DNA of 64,000 nucleotides from positions 42,519-106,518 of the forward strand of contig NZ_JAATEO010000023.1 in the NCBI RefSeq assembly GCF_012034245.1, given 5' to 3'. The notes under the pieces are model-generated. The model saw nothing but the letters and a program-made list of their open reading frames with translations. It made no database searches and was not told the origin of the DNA. This document shows positions 25,216 through 33,803 of the stretch, piece after piece. Position numbers and translations under genes: made by a program. How positions within the stretch are numbered: the first letter of the stretch is position 1; each line of letters begins with the position of its first letter. The stretch is from Micromonospora thermarum. GTDB lineage: Bacteria; Actinomycetota; Actinomycetes; Mycobacteriales; Micromonosporaceae.

Positions 25216-25974
25216 TCAGGGAGCGGGGGTGCCGGCCTGCTCCCAGATCGCCGTCATCTCGTCGAAGGCCTGTTCCATGATCTGCACCATGGCGCTGCGG
25301 GCGCGGTCGCCGTCGCGGCGCTGGATCGCCTGGGCCACGTCGGCGTGCAGTTGGAGCGCCTGCTCGTGCGGATGGTGCGGCATCAGGTGGTAGTGGTGCC
25401 GACCGCTGAGCACCTCGGCCACCAGGTCCTGGAGCTTGACGAACATCTCGTTGCCGGAGGCGGCCAGCACCCGGCGGTGGAACTCGATGTCGAGGCGGAG
25501 GAACCGCTCCTCGTCGCCGGCCTTGCCGGCGGCCCACATCTTGGCGGCGAGGCCGACGAGCTCACTCGCCTCGTCGTGGCCGACCCGGGCGGCGGCGAGC
25601 CAGGCGGCGTGGGGCTCCACCGCCGTCCGTAGCTCGGTGATCGAGCGGATCTGGGCGATGCGGCCGGCCGAGGCGAGCCGCCAGCGGATCACCTGCGGGT
25701 CGAAGACGTTCCAGGCGTCCGGCGTGCGGATCATGACCCCGACCCGGCGGCGGGTCTCGATGAACCCCATCGAGGCGAGCACCCGCAGCACCTCGCGGAC
25801 GACGGAGCGGGACACCGCGTACCGCTCGACCAGCTCGTCGATGTTCAGGATCGCCCCGGGCGCCAGCTCACCTCCGCAGATGGCCGTGCCGAGGTCTTCG
25901 AGGACGCGTGCGTGCAGCCCGGCCTCAGCAGGGGCGTTCTGGGCGGCTGCGCCCCTCGAGGAGTACCGTTCCAC
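25216..25974 (-). CDS. FadR-subfamily GntR regulator
   Basis: 252 residues with an N-terminal winged helix (LNIDELVERYAVSRSVVREVLRVL, typical GntR) and a C-terminal all-helical FCD ligand domain. Metal-binding residues of FCD proteins appear as LDIEFHRRVLAA and the distal LHADVAQAI. FCD regulators commonly bind sugar acids or other organic acids through a metal and repress catabolic operons. It is divergent, across 133 bp, from an eight-gene sugar-acid uptake and catabolism operon, so it is the likely repressor, released by a hexonate or a KDG-type intermediate. The start is a GTG at 25974. Confidence 0.85.
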   Translation of the reverse strand: MERYSSRGAAAQNAPAEAGLHARVLEDLGTAICGGELAPGAILNIDELVERYAVSRSVVREVLRVLASMGFIETRRRVGVMIRTPDAWNVFDPQVIRWRLASAGRIAQIRSITELRTAVEPHAAWLAAARVGHDEASELVGLAAKMWAAGKAGDEERFLRLDIEFHRRVLAASGNEMFVKLQDLVAEVLSGRHHYHLMPHHPHEQALQLHADVAQAIQRRDGDRARSAMVQIMEQAFDEMTAIWEQAGTPAP

Positions 25975-26030
25975 GCCTGGATCGTATCAGTTAGATCAAC
26001 CTCTTGAATAAGTCTGCTTTTTCGGCCTAG

Positions 26031-26051
26031 CATCCGGACGTTAAGCGGATG
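26031..26051. promoter_or_regulatory. Inverted repeat upstream of sugar-acid operon
   Basis: CATCCG and CGGATG are separated by 9 nt in the divergent region between the FadR-type regulator and the substrate-binding protein gene. The surrounding stretch is AT-rich for this genome. Binding by the regulator is a guess from position; the arms are short. Confidence 0.3.
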
Positions 26052-26107
26052 TAAACACCGAGGTAGCGCCCTACCGGGCAGCGACCAGGACAGAAGGAGA
26101 GACAAGC

Positions 26108-27397
26108 GTGCGACGTCGAGCAATGATCGGCACTTCTCTGGCCGTGGTCGCCGCCATGGGCCTGTCCGCCTGCGGCGGTGGCGACGACGGCGGCAGCGGG
26201 TCGAACACCCTCCGCGTGACGCTGGTCAACCACGTCTGGACGGAGAACATCAAGAAGGCCCTGCCGGAGTTCGAGAAGCAGAGCGGGCTCAAGGTCGAGG
26301 TCACGCAGCTCGGTGAGGACCAGCTGTCGGACCAGTACAACGTCAAGCTGAACGCCGGGTCCCGCGACCTGGACGTGATGATGTACCGGCCGCTGCAGGA
26401 GGGGAAGCTGTTCGCCAAGAACAAGTACCTCGCCGACCTGAGCGACAAGGCCAGGTCGGACAGCGCGTTCGAGCTCGGCGACTTCCAGGCCGGACCGGTG
26501 CAGGCGACCACGTACGAGGACAAGCTGGTCGGCGTACCGATCATCACCGAGCAGGAGGTCCTCTACTACCGCAAGGACCTGCTGGAGAAGTCCGGCTTCA
26601 CCGCCCCGCCGAAGACCCTCGACGAGCTCAAGGCGCAGGCGGCGAAGGTCGAGGCGGACAACCCCGGTGTCGCGGGCTTCGTGGCCCGGACCGGCAAGGC
26701 CGCCGCGGTCACCCAGTTCTCCAGCTTCCTGTACAGCTTCGGCGGTGACTTCGTCGACGGCAGCGGCAAGGCCTCCGTCAACACCGAGCAGGCCAAGCAG
26801 GCGTACGCCTACTACGGCGGCCTGCTGCGCGAGCACGGCCCCGAGAACATCAGCACCGACATGAGCTGGTCCGAGGCGATGGCGATCTTCACCCAGGGCA
26901 AGGCCGCCTTCTACACCGAGGCGAACTCGCTCTACAAGAACGCCACCGACCCGGCCAAGTCGAAGGTCTCCGAGACCGTCGGTTTCGCCACCTTCCCGGC
27001 CGGCCCGGCCGGCTCGAAGCCGTACAACATCCCGTCCTGGGCGCTCGGCGTGAACGACGCGTCCGAGAACAAGGACAACGCCTGGAAGTTCATCCAGTGG
27101 GCGGCCGGCAAGGAGCAGTCGCTGGCGCAGCAGAAGGCCGGTGTCCCCGGCGCCCGCACCTCCGTCTGGGCCAACCCGGAGGGCACCGCGACCTACCCGA
27201 AGGACCTCGCCGAGGCCACCAAGGTCAGCACCGCCAACGGCATCGGCCACGACCGCCCGCTGGTCGAGAAGGTCGCCCGGGCCCGGGAGATCGTCGGCCA
27301 GCCGATCGTCGACGCGATCACCGGCAAGGACGCGGCCGCCTCGGCGGACGCCGCCAACGAGGCGTTCCAGAAGTTCCTCGACGACGAGGCGAAGTAG
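26108..27397 (+). CDS. ABC transporter sugar-binding lipoprotein
   Basis: 429 residues from the GTG at 26108 (GAAGGAGAG upstream). The signal peptide ends in the lipobox LSAC with Cys22 as the lipid-anchored residue. The mature protein is a family 1 extracellular solute-binding protein (TITEQEVLYYRKDLLEK-like hinge, SWSEAMAIFTQGKAAFY, PSWALGVNDASENKDNAWKF), which captures sugars or sugar derivatives for the two permeases downstream. Linkage to galactonate and mannonate dehydratase genes suggests a sugar acid or an oligosaccharide that yields one. No ATPase gene is in the operon, so a shared MsiK-type ATPase probably serves it. Confidence 0.9.
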   Translation: MRRRAMIGTSLAVVAAMGLSACGGGDDGGSGSNTLRVTLVNHVWTENIKKALPEFEKQSGLKVEVTQLGEDQLSDQYNVKLNAGSRDLDVMMYRPLQEGKLFAKNKYLADLSDKARSDSAFELGDFQAGPVQATTYEDKLVGVPIITEQEVLYYRKDLLEKSGFTAPPKTLDELKAQAAKVEADNPGVAGFVARTGKAAAVTQFSSFLYSFGGDFVDGSGKASVNTEQAKQAYAYYGGLLREHGPENISTDMSWSEAMAIFTQGKAAFYTEANSLYKNATDPAKSKVSETVGFATFPAGPAGSKPYNIPSWALGVNDASENKDNAWKFIQWAAGKEQSLAQQKAGVPGARTSVWANPEGTATYPKDLAEATKVSTANGIGHDRPLVEKVARAREIVGQPIVDAITGKDAAASADAANEAFQKFLDDEAK

Positions 27398-27404
27398 TCC
27401 GACC

Positions 27405-27440
27405 GCGGGGTGGCGGGGCCGACCGGCTCCGCCACCCCGC
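27405..27440 (+). terminator. Intercistronic hairpin (attenuator)
   Basis: A perfect 12-bp stem (GCGGGGTGGCGG and its complement, 12-nt loop) starts 8 nt after the binding-protein stop and ends 36 nt before the permease start. Such structures typically protect the 5' message and reduce transcription of the permeases relative to the binding protein. Confidence 0.65.
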
Positions 27441-27476
27441 GCCGGGACCCCTGGCCCCCTCGAACCCGGAGACCTC

Positions 27477-28424
27477 ATGTCAGCCGTCACCACACCAGTC
27501 ACCAGATCGCCTGAGGCCCGTACGGCCCCGGTCGAATCGGCCTGGTCGCGTTGGGCCAACACGCACCGCAAGTGGCTCTTCGCGGCACCCGCCATGGCGT
27601 TCGTCGCCGTGCTGATCATCTTTCCGGTGGCCTGGACCGGGTACCTCAGCCTGACCGACGCCGAGGGTTCGGTACGCGCCGAGAGCGAGTTCATCGGCTT
27701 CCAGAACTACCTGGACGTGCTCTCCGACACCGACCGCTTCTGGCCGGCGGTGTGGCGCACGGTCCTCTTCACCGGCGTCGTGCTCCTCGTCGAGGTCGTG
27801 CTCGGAATGGCGATCGCCCTGCTGCTGTGGCGGCCCTTCCGTGGCGAGAAGTGGGTCCGGGTCGCCATCCTGCTGCCGCTGGTGGCCACTCCGGTGGCGG
27901 TCGGCATGATGTGGCGGCTGATCTTCGACCCCAACATCGGCATGGCGAACCAGCTGCTCAGCTGGGTCGGCATCGGCCCGCAGCCGTGGCTGTCCGGGCA
28001 GAGTTCGGCCCTGCCGACGACGATGTTCATCGACATCTGGCAGTGGACTCCGATGGTCGTGCTGATCCTGCTCGCCGGCCTGACCTCGCTCTCCGACGAG
28101 CCCCAGGAGGCGGCGCTGATCGACGGCGCCAGCACCTGGCAGCGGTTCCGGCACGTCACGCTGCCGCTGCTGATGCCCACCGTGATCGTCGCGATCCTGC
28201 TGCGCGGCATCGACGCGCTGAAGACGTTCGACATCCTGTACGCCACGAAGGGGCGCGGCGGCGGGTCGTTCCACGAGGTGGAGACCCTCAACGTCTACGC
28301 CTACGGCCTCAGCTTCGACTACAACGACTACGGCGTCTCATCGACGGTCCTCATCATCTTCTTCCTGATCATCATCGGGGTGATGTGGGCCCTGACCTAC
28401 CGCAAGAAGGGGCTGGAGCGATGA
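27477..28424 (+). CDS. ABC sugar transporter permease (first)
   Basis: 315 residues with six membrane helices. The EAA loop that docks the ATPase is EPQEAALIDGASTWQRFRHV. It belongs to the MalF-like permeases of carbohydrate importers (CUT1). The ATG at 27477 follows CCCGGAGACCTC. Its stop overlaps the next permease start (ATGA), so the two subunits are made in equal amounts. Confidence 0.9.
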   Translation: MSAVTTPVTRSPEARTAPVESAWSRWANTHRKWLFAAPAMAFVAVLIIFPVAWTGYLSLTDAEGSVRAESEFIGFQNYLDVLSDTDRFWPAVWRTVLFTGVVLLVEVVLGMAIALLLWRPFRGEKWVRVAILLPLVATPVAVGMMWRLIFDPNIGMANQLLSWVGIGPQPWLSGQSSALPTTMFIDIWQWTPMVVLILLAGLTSLSDEPQEAALIDGASTWQRFRHVTLPLLMPTVIVAILLRGIDALKTFDILYATKGRGGGSFHEVETLNVYAYGLSFDYNDYGVSSTVLIIFFLIIIGVMWALTYRKKGLER

Positions 28425-29236
28425 AGCCGAGCAAGCCGTTCAAGGCGTTCCGGGCGGTCGCCCTCGTCCTGGTGGTGTTCTCGCTGATCGCGCCGCTGCT
28501 CTGGATGGTGGCCGCGTCGTTCAAGACCAACGTCGACATCTACGACACGGGCAAGGCGTTCGTCTTCACGCCCACCCTGGACAACTACGACACCGTTCTC
28601 CAGCGGGCGAACTACGTCCAGTTCATCGGCAACAGCCTCTGGGTGGCGCTCGCCGCCACCGTGTTCTCGCTGATCCTCGGGGTGCCGGCCGCGTACTCGA
28701 TGAGTCGCTTCAACATGAAGAAGTCCGCGCTCGTCGTGCTGATGGCCCGCGTGATCCCCGGCGTCTCGCTGCTGGTGCCCTGGTACTACGTCTTCTCGAA
28801 CCTGCAGATGGTCGGCGGCTACACGGTGCTGATCCTCAGCCACATGTTCGTGTCGCTGCCGCTGATCGTCTACATCATGATGGGCTACTTCGACGGCCTG
28901 CCCACCGAGCTCGAAGAGGCGGCACTGGTCGACGGCCTGACCCACATCGGCGCGTTCCGGCGGATCACCCTGCCGCTGTCGGTGCCCGGCGTCGCCACGG
29001 CCGGCATCCTGTCGTTCATCTTCTCCTGGAACAACTTCATGTTCGCCCTGGTGCTCTCCGGCGCCGACACCAAGACGCTGCCCGTGGCGATCTTCGACTT
29101 CGTCGGCTACGCCAGCATCGACTGGGGCGGCCTGATGGCGGCGGCCACCGTGGTCACCCTCCCGATCATGCTGATCGCCCTGTTCGTGCAGAAGTACATC
29201 GTCTCCGGCCTCACCGCCGGCGCCACGAAGGGCTGA
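28421..29236 (+). CDS. ABC sugar transporter permease (second)
   Basis: 271 residues with six membrane helices. The EAA loop reads LEEAALVDGLTHIGAFRRITLP, the MalG-like pattern. It pairs with the preceding permease to form the channel. The start ATG at 28421 overlaps the previous stop by four bases and follows GGGGCTGGAGCG. Only 4 nt separate it from the galactonate dehydratase gene, so uptake and catabolism are on one message. Confidence 0.9.
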   Translation: MKPSKPFKAFRAVALVLVVFSLIAPLLWMVAASFKTNVDIYDTGKAFVFTPTLDNYDTVLQRANYVQFIGNSLWVALAATVFSLILGVPAAYSMSRFNMKKSALVVLMARVIPGVSLLVPWYYVFSNLQMVGGYTVLILSHMFVSLPLIVYIMMGYFDGLPTELEEAALVDGLTHIGAFRRITLPLSVPGVATAGILSFIFSWNNFMFALVLSGADTKTLPVAIFDFVGYASIDWGGLMAAATVVTLPIMLIALFVQKYIVSGLTAGATKG

Positions 29237-29240
29237 GGCC

Positions 29241-30389
29241 ATGACGACGATCGCGCGGGTGGAGACCTTCCTCGTCGCACCACGCTGGCTGTTCGTCCGG
29301 GTCGAGACCACCTCCGGGATCGTCGGCTGGGGCGAGGCGACCTGCGAGGGCCGCTCGGAGACGGTCCGCACCGCCGTCGAGCAGCTCAGCGAGCTGCTGA
29401 TCGGGCGGGACGCGCTGCGCATCGAGGACCACTGGCAGGTGATGACGAAGGGCTCGTTCTACCGGGGCGGGCCGATCCTGGCCAGCGCCGTCGCCGGGCT
29501 CGACCAGGCGCTGTGGGACATCGCCGGCAAGCACTTCGGCGCGCCGGTGCACCAGCTGCTCGGCGGCCCCGTCCGGGACCGGATCCGGGTCTACGGCTGG
29601 GTCGGCGGCGACGAGCCGGCCGAGGTGCGCGACCAGATCAGCGCCGCCGTCGCGTCCGGCCTGACCGCGGTGAAGATGAACGCCTCCGGGAAGATGAGCC
29701 CCGTCGCCTCGGTCCGCGAACTCGACGGCGTCGTCGAGCGGGTGGCCGCCGCCCGCGAGGTGCTCGGCGACGAGCGGGACGTCGCGGTCGACTTCCACGG
29801 TCGGTTCACCCTCGCCACCGCCCGCCGGGTCGCCCCGCTGCTCGAGGAGTTCCGGCCGTTCTTCCTCGAGGAGCCGGTGGTGCCGGAGAACTCCCACCTG
29901 ATCGGCGAGTTCGTGCGTTCCACCACGACCCCGGTGTCCACGGGGGAGCGGCTCTACAACCGGCAGGAGTTCCTGCCGGTGCTCCAGGCCGGCATCGCGG
30001 TCGCCCAGCCGGACCTCTCGCACGCCGGCGGCATCACCGAGGTACGCAAGATCGCCGCGCTGGCCGAGACGTACGACGTGCAGCTCGCCCCGCACTGCCC
30101 GCTCGGGCCGATCGCGCTCGCGGCCTGCCTCCAGGTCGGCTTCGCCACGCCGAACTACCTGATCCAGGAACAGAGCATCGGCATCCACTACAACCTCGGC
30201 GCCGAGGTGCTCGACTACTGCCTCGACAAGACCCCGCTGACGTTCGTCGACGGGTACGTCGAGCGGCTCACCGCACCCGGCCTGGGCATCGAGATCGACG
30301 AACAGGCGGTGCGGGCGGCGGACAAGCGCGGCCACGCCTGGCGCAGCCCGACCTGGCGGCACCGCGACGGCTCCTACGCGGAATGGTGA
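29241..30389 (+). CDS. dgoD: D-galactonate dehydratase (enolase superfamily)
   Basis: 382 residues of the mandelate racemase/enolase superfamily. Metal ligands appear as VDFHGR (Asp), FLEEPV (Glu) and STGERLYNR (Glu); the general acid-base His is in APHCPLGPIALA, the signature of galactonate dehydratases. The enzyme converts D-galactonate to 2-keto-3-deoxy-galactonate with Mg2+. The product feeds the KDG-type kinase and aldolase encoded next, a De Ley-Doudoroff-like route. Related acid sugar dehydratases share this fold, so the exact stereochemistry should be tested. Confidence 0.85.
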   Translation: MTTIARVETFLVAPRWLFVRVETTSGIVGWGEATCEGRSETVRTAVEQLSELLIGRDALRIEDHWQVMTKGSFYRGGPILASAVAGLDQALWDIAGKHFGAPVHQLLGGPVRDRIRVYGWVGGDEPAEVRDQISAAVASGLTAVKMNASGKMSPVASVRELDGVVERVAAAREVLGDERDVAVDFHGRFTLATARRVAPLLEEFRPFFLEEPVVPENSHLIGEFVRSTTTPVSTGERLYNRQEFLPVLQAGIAVAQPDLSHAGGITEVRKIAALAETYDVQLAPHCPLGPIALAACLQVGFATPNYLIQEQSIGIHYNLGAEVLDYCLDKTPLTFVDGYVERLTAPGLGIEIDEQAVRAADKRGHAWRSPTWRHRDGSYAEW

Positions 30390-30394
30390 TCAAC

Positions 30395-31033
30395 ATGACC
30401 GTCAACCTCACCGCCGAACTCGCCGACGCCCGCATCCTGGCGGTCATCCGCGGCACCGACACGGCCGGCGCGATCGCCGCCGGCACCGCCCTGCTGGAAG
30501 AGGGCGTACGCATCGTCGAGGTCGCCCTCACCACGCCGGACGCCCCGCGCGCGGTCGAGGCGCTGCGTGCGGTGGCACCCGCCGGGTCCCTGGTCGGCGC
30601 CGGCACGGTGCTCACCACCGCGGACGTGGCCGACGTCGCCGCCGCCGGCGCGCAGTTCGTGGTGACGCCGGCCGTGGTCGAGTCGATCCCCGAGGCGGCG
30701 CGCCGCGGCATCCCGGTCGCCGCCGGGGCGTTCACCCCCACCGAGGCGTACACCGCGATGCGGATGGGGGCGTCGGCGATCAAGGTGTTCCCGGTGTCGG
30801 TCGGGGGGCCGGCGTACCTGAGGGCGGTGCGCGACCCGTTCCCGGACATCCCGTTCGTCGCGGTCGGCGGCGTGGGCCTGGACGACGTGCCGGGCTACCT
30901 CCGGGCCGGCGCGATCGCGGTCGGCGTCGGCGGGCCGCTGGTCGGCGACGCCGCCTCCGGCGGCGACCTGGCCGCCCTGCGGGCCCGGGCCCGCACCTAC
31001 CTCGCCGCGGTCGGGGAGTGGACGCGCCGATGA
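30395..31033 (+). CDS. eda: KDPG/KDPGal aldolase
   Basis: 212 residues, a small TIM-barrel class I aldolase. The active-site blocks are RILAVIRG, the Glu in VEVALTT, VGAGTVLT and the Schiff-base Lys in SAIKVFPVS. It splits 2-keto-3-deoxy-6-phospho-gluconate or -galactonate to pyruvate and glyceraldehyde 3-phosphate. The start is the ATG at 30395; a GTG at 30386 overlapping the dgoD stop is in frame. It overlaps the kinase gene by ATGA. Confidence 0.88.
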   Translation: MTVNLTAELADARILAVIRGTDTAGAIAAGTALLEEGVRIVEVALTTPDAPRAVEALRAVAPAGSLVGAGTVLTTADVADVAAAGAQFVVTPAVVESIPEAARRGIPVAAGAFTPTEAYTAMRMGASAIKVFPVSVGGPAYLRAVRDPFPDIPFVAVGGVGLDDVPGYLRAGAIAVGVGGPLVGDAASGGDLAALRARARTYLAAVGEWTRR

Positions 31034-31983
31034 CCGCACCGGACCTGCTCACCTTCGGCGAGACGATGGTGTCGCTGCGCTCGGCCGGTCCGCTCGCGGC
31101 CGGGGGGTCGCTGACCATGCACCTGGCCGGCGCCGAGTCCAACGTGGCCGTGGGAGTGGCCCGGCTGGGCCACCGCGCCGCCTGGGTCGGCCGGGTGAGC
31201 GGCGACGAGTTCGGCGAGTACACGCTGCGGCAGCTTCGCGCGGAGGGCATCGGTGTCGACGGCGTGACCCGGGACGCCGAGCGGCCGACCGGCCTGATGT
31301 TCCTGGAACAGCGCACCGCCGACCTGACCCGGGTGCAGTACCACCGGGCCGGATCGGCCGGGTCCGCGCTGGACGTCGACGACCTGCGGGCGCCGCTGGC
31401 CGCCGGCGCGCGGATGCTGCACCTGACCGGGATCACCCCGGCGCTGTCCGACACCGCCCGGGAGGCCACCCGGTGGGCGGCCCAGGCCGCCGCCGAAGCC
31501 GGCATCCCGGTGTGCCTCGACGTCAACTACCGCGCGCGGCTCTGGTCCCGGGACAGCGCCCGCGAGGTGCTCACCCCGCTGGCGGGGTACGCCTCCGTCG
31601 TCATCGCCTCCGCCGACGAGCTGGACCTCGTCGGGGACCCGGAAGCCGACGAGTCCACCGTGGTGGCGGACCTGTTCCGGCGGGGCGTACGGACGGTCCT
31701 GGTCAAGCTGGGCTCGGACGGCGCCCGGGCGCACACCCCGGACGGGATCCAGCAGGTCGGGGCGCTGACCGTGACCGCCGTCGACCCCGTCGGCGCCGGG
31801 GACGCGTTCACCGCGGGCTACCTGTCCGGGTGGTTCGACGGGCTCGACCTGGCCGGTCGCCTGCGCCGCGCGGCCACCCTCGGCGCCTTCGCGGTCTCCA
31901 GCCGGGGTGACTGCGAAGGGCTGCCCCGCCGTGCCGAACTGTCCCTTCTCGAGGGCCACGAGACCGGAAGCGTCCTCCGTTAG
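31030..31983 (+). CDS. kdgK: 2-keto-3-deoxy sugar-acid kinase (PfkB family)
   Basis: 317 residues of the ribokinase/PfkB family. The N-terminal glycine pair region (HLAGAESNVAVGVARLG) and the C-terminal anion-hole motif VDPVGAGDAFTAG with the catalytic Asp are present. Between dehydratase and aldolase genes it is most likely the kinase that makes KDPG or KDPGal from KDG or KDGal and ATP. The start is the ATG at 31030, overlapping the aldolase stop; the frame upstream is open for four more codons only. Confidence 0.87.
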   Translation: MTAPDLLTFGETMVSLRSAGPLAAGGSLTMHLAGAESNVAVGVARLGHRAAWVGRVSGDEFGEYTLRQLRAEGIGVDGVTRDAERPTGLMFLEQRTADLTRVQYHRAGSAGSALDVDDLRAPLAAGARMLHLTGITPALSDTAREATRWAAQAAAEAGIPVCLDVNYRARLWSRDSAREVLTPLAGYASVVIASADELDLVGDPEADESTVVADLFRRGVRTVLVKLGSDGARAHTPDGIQQVGALTVTAVDPVGAGDAFTAGYLSGWFDGLDLAGRLRRAATLGAFAVSSRGDCEGLPRRAELSLLEGHETGSVLR

Positions 31984-32016
31984 CCGTCGCCACAACCGTG
32001 AAGAAAGGCACCACCC

Positions 32017-33246
32017 GTGAAGATCACCGCTGCCGACGTCATCGTCACCAGCCCGGACCGCAACTTCGTGACCCTCAAGATCACCACTGACGAGGGGATC
32101 ATCGGCCTCGGTGACGGCACCCTGAACGGGCGGGAGCTCTCCGTCGCGTCGTACCTGCGCGACCACGTCGTGCCGCTGCTGATCGGGCGGGACCCGCACC
32201 GCATCGAGGACACCTGGCAGTTCCTGTACCGCTCGGCGTACTGGCGGCGCGGGCCGGTCACCATGGCCGCCATCGCCGCGGTCGACATCGCCCTGTGGGA
32301 CATCAAGGCCAAGGCGGCCGGCATGCCCCTCTACCAGCTGCTCGGCGGCGCGTCGCGCACCGGCATCATGGCGTACGGGCACGCCTCCGGCCGTGACCTG
32401 CCCGAGCTGTTCGACTCGATCCGCCGGCACCTCGACCTCGGCTTCCGGTCGATCCGCGTGCAGACCTCCGTGCCCGGCATCAACGCCGTCTACGGGGTCG
32501 CCGCGCAGCCCAGCGTCGACGGCAAGCGGTACGACTACGAACCGGCCCAGCGCACGCCGCTGCCGGCCGAGGAGGACTGGGACACCCGCTCGTACATGCG
32601 GCACCTGCCCGGGGTGTTCGAGGCGGTCCGCAACGAGTTCGGCCCGGAGCTTCCGCTGCTGCACGACGGCCACCACCGGATGACCCCCATCCAGGCCGCC
32701 CGGCTCGGCAAGGACCTGGAGCCGTACGACCTGTTCTGGCTGGAGGACTGCACGCCGGCGGAGAACCAGGAGGCGCTGCGGCTGGTCCGCCAGCACACCA
32801 CCACGCCACTGGCCATCGGCGAGGTCTTCAACACCGTGTGGGACTACCAGACCCTCATCCGGGAACAGCTGATCGACTACGTCCGCTCGGCCGTCACCCA
32901 CACCGGCGGCATCACCGCGATGCGCAAGCTGCTCGACTTCGCGGCCCAGTACCAGATCAAGTCCGGCATCCACGGACCGACCGACATCTCACCGGTCGGC
33001 ATGGCCGCCGCACTGCACCTGGACCTGGCCATCCACAACTTCGGCATCCAGGAGTACATGCAGCACGGGCCGCTCACCAACGAGGTGTTCCGGCAGTCGT
33101 TCACCTTCACCGAGGGCTACCTGCACCCGGGCGAGCAGCCCGGCATCGGGGTCGAGCTCGACGAGGAGGCCGCCGCGCGGTTCCCGTACCAGCCGGCGTA
33201 CCTGCCGTTCAACCGCCTCAAGGACGGCACCGTCCATGACTGGTGA
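32017..33246 (+). CDS. manD: D-mannonate dehydratase (enolase superfamily, ManD/RspA type)
   Basis: 409 residues. Characteristic ManD features are the DGTLNGRE N-terminal loop, the 20-residue insertion after SVPGINAVYG, the ligand Asp in LLHDGHHRM, Glu in WLEDCTPAENQ and IGEVFN, and the His loop SGIHGPTDISPV. It converts D-mannonate, and in some relatives D-gluconate at low rate, to 2-keto-3-deoxy-gluconate, which joins the same kinase and aldolase steps. The start is the GTG at 32017. It overlaps the gluconokinase gene by 11 nt. Confidence 0.88.
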   Translation: MKITAADVIVTSPDRNFVTLKITTDEGIIGLGDGTLNGRELSVASYLRDHVVPLLIGRDPHRIEDTWQFLYRSAYWRRGPVTMAAIAAVDIALWDIKAKAAGMPLYQLLGGASRTGIMAYGHASGRDLPELFDSIRRHLDLGFRSIRVQTSVPGINAVYGVAAQPSVDGKRYDYEPAQRTPLPAEEDWDTRSYMRHLPGVFEAVRNEFGPELPLLHDGHHRMTPIQAARLGKDLEPYDLFWLEDCTPAENQEALRLVRQHTTTPLAIGEVFNTVWDYQTLIREQLIDYVRSAVTHTGGITAMRKLLDFAAQYQIKSGIHGPTDISPVGMAAALHLDLAIHNFGIQEYMQHGPLTNEVFRQSFTFTEGYLHPGEQPGIGVELDEEAAARFPYQPAYLPFNRLKDGTVHDW

Positions 33247-33778
33247 CCGGCGGCCGCCCCGGCACATCGTCGTGATGGGCGTGTCCGGTTGCGGCAAGAC
33301 GACGGTGGCGAGGCTCCTCGGCGAGCTGACCGGACTGACCTTCGCGGAGGCCGACGAGTTCCACTCCGAGGCCAACGTGGCGAGGATGCGCTCCGGCGTA
33401 CCGCTGGACGACGCCGCCCGGTGGCCCTGGCTCCGTGACCTCGCCGGCTGGATGACCGCCCGCCACCGGGAGGGGGTCTCGACGGTGCTGACCTGCTCCG
33501 CGCTCAAGCGCTCCTACCGGGACGTCCTCCGGCAGGGACCGCCGAACGTGGAGTTCGTGCACCTGGACGGCCCGACCGAGGTGATCCGCGAGCGGATGGC
33601 GACGCGAGATCATCCGTACATGCCCGCGAGCCTGCTCGACTCCCAGGCGGCGATCCTGGAGCCGCTCGGGCCGGACGAGCACGGCGTGGTGCTCGACCTC
33701 CGGCTGCCCGCGGACGTCCTCGCCGCCCTGGCGGCGGACCGCCTGGGCCTGCCCGCCGTGGACACGTCCCCGCGCTGA
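33236..33778 (+). CDS. gntK: Gluconokinase
   Basis: 180 residues of the small GntK family. The P-loop GVSGCGKT is at residues 15-22, then EADEFHSEANVARMRSGVPLDD, and the typical TCSALKRSYRDVLR and HPYMPASLLDSQ blocks. It phosphorylates D-gluconate to 6-phosphogluconate with ATP. Being last in the operon and overlapping manD, it widens the range to gluconate, linking to the pentose phosphate route. The start ATG lies inside the end of manD. Confidence 0.92.
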   Translation: MTGDRRPPRHIVVMGVSGCGKTTVARLLGELTGLTFAEADEFHSEANVARMRSGVPLDDAARWPWLRDLAGWMTARHREGVSTVLTCSALKRSYRDVLRQGPPNVEFVHLDGPTEVIRERMATRDHPYMPASLLDSQAAILEPLGPDEHGVVLDLRLPADVLAALAADRLGLPAVDTSPR

Positions 33779-33803
33779 GCGACGGCTGGGGGGCCGGGTG
33801 GAG

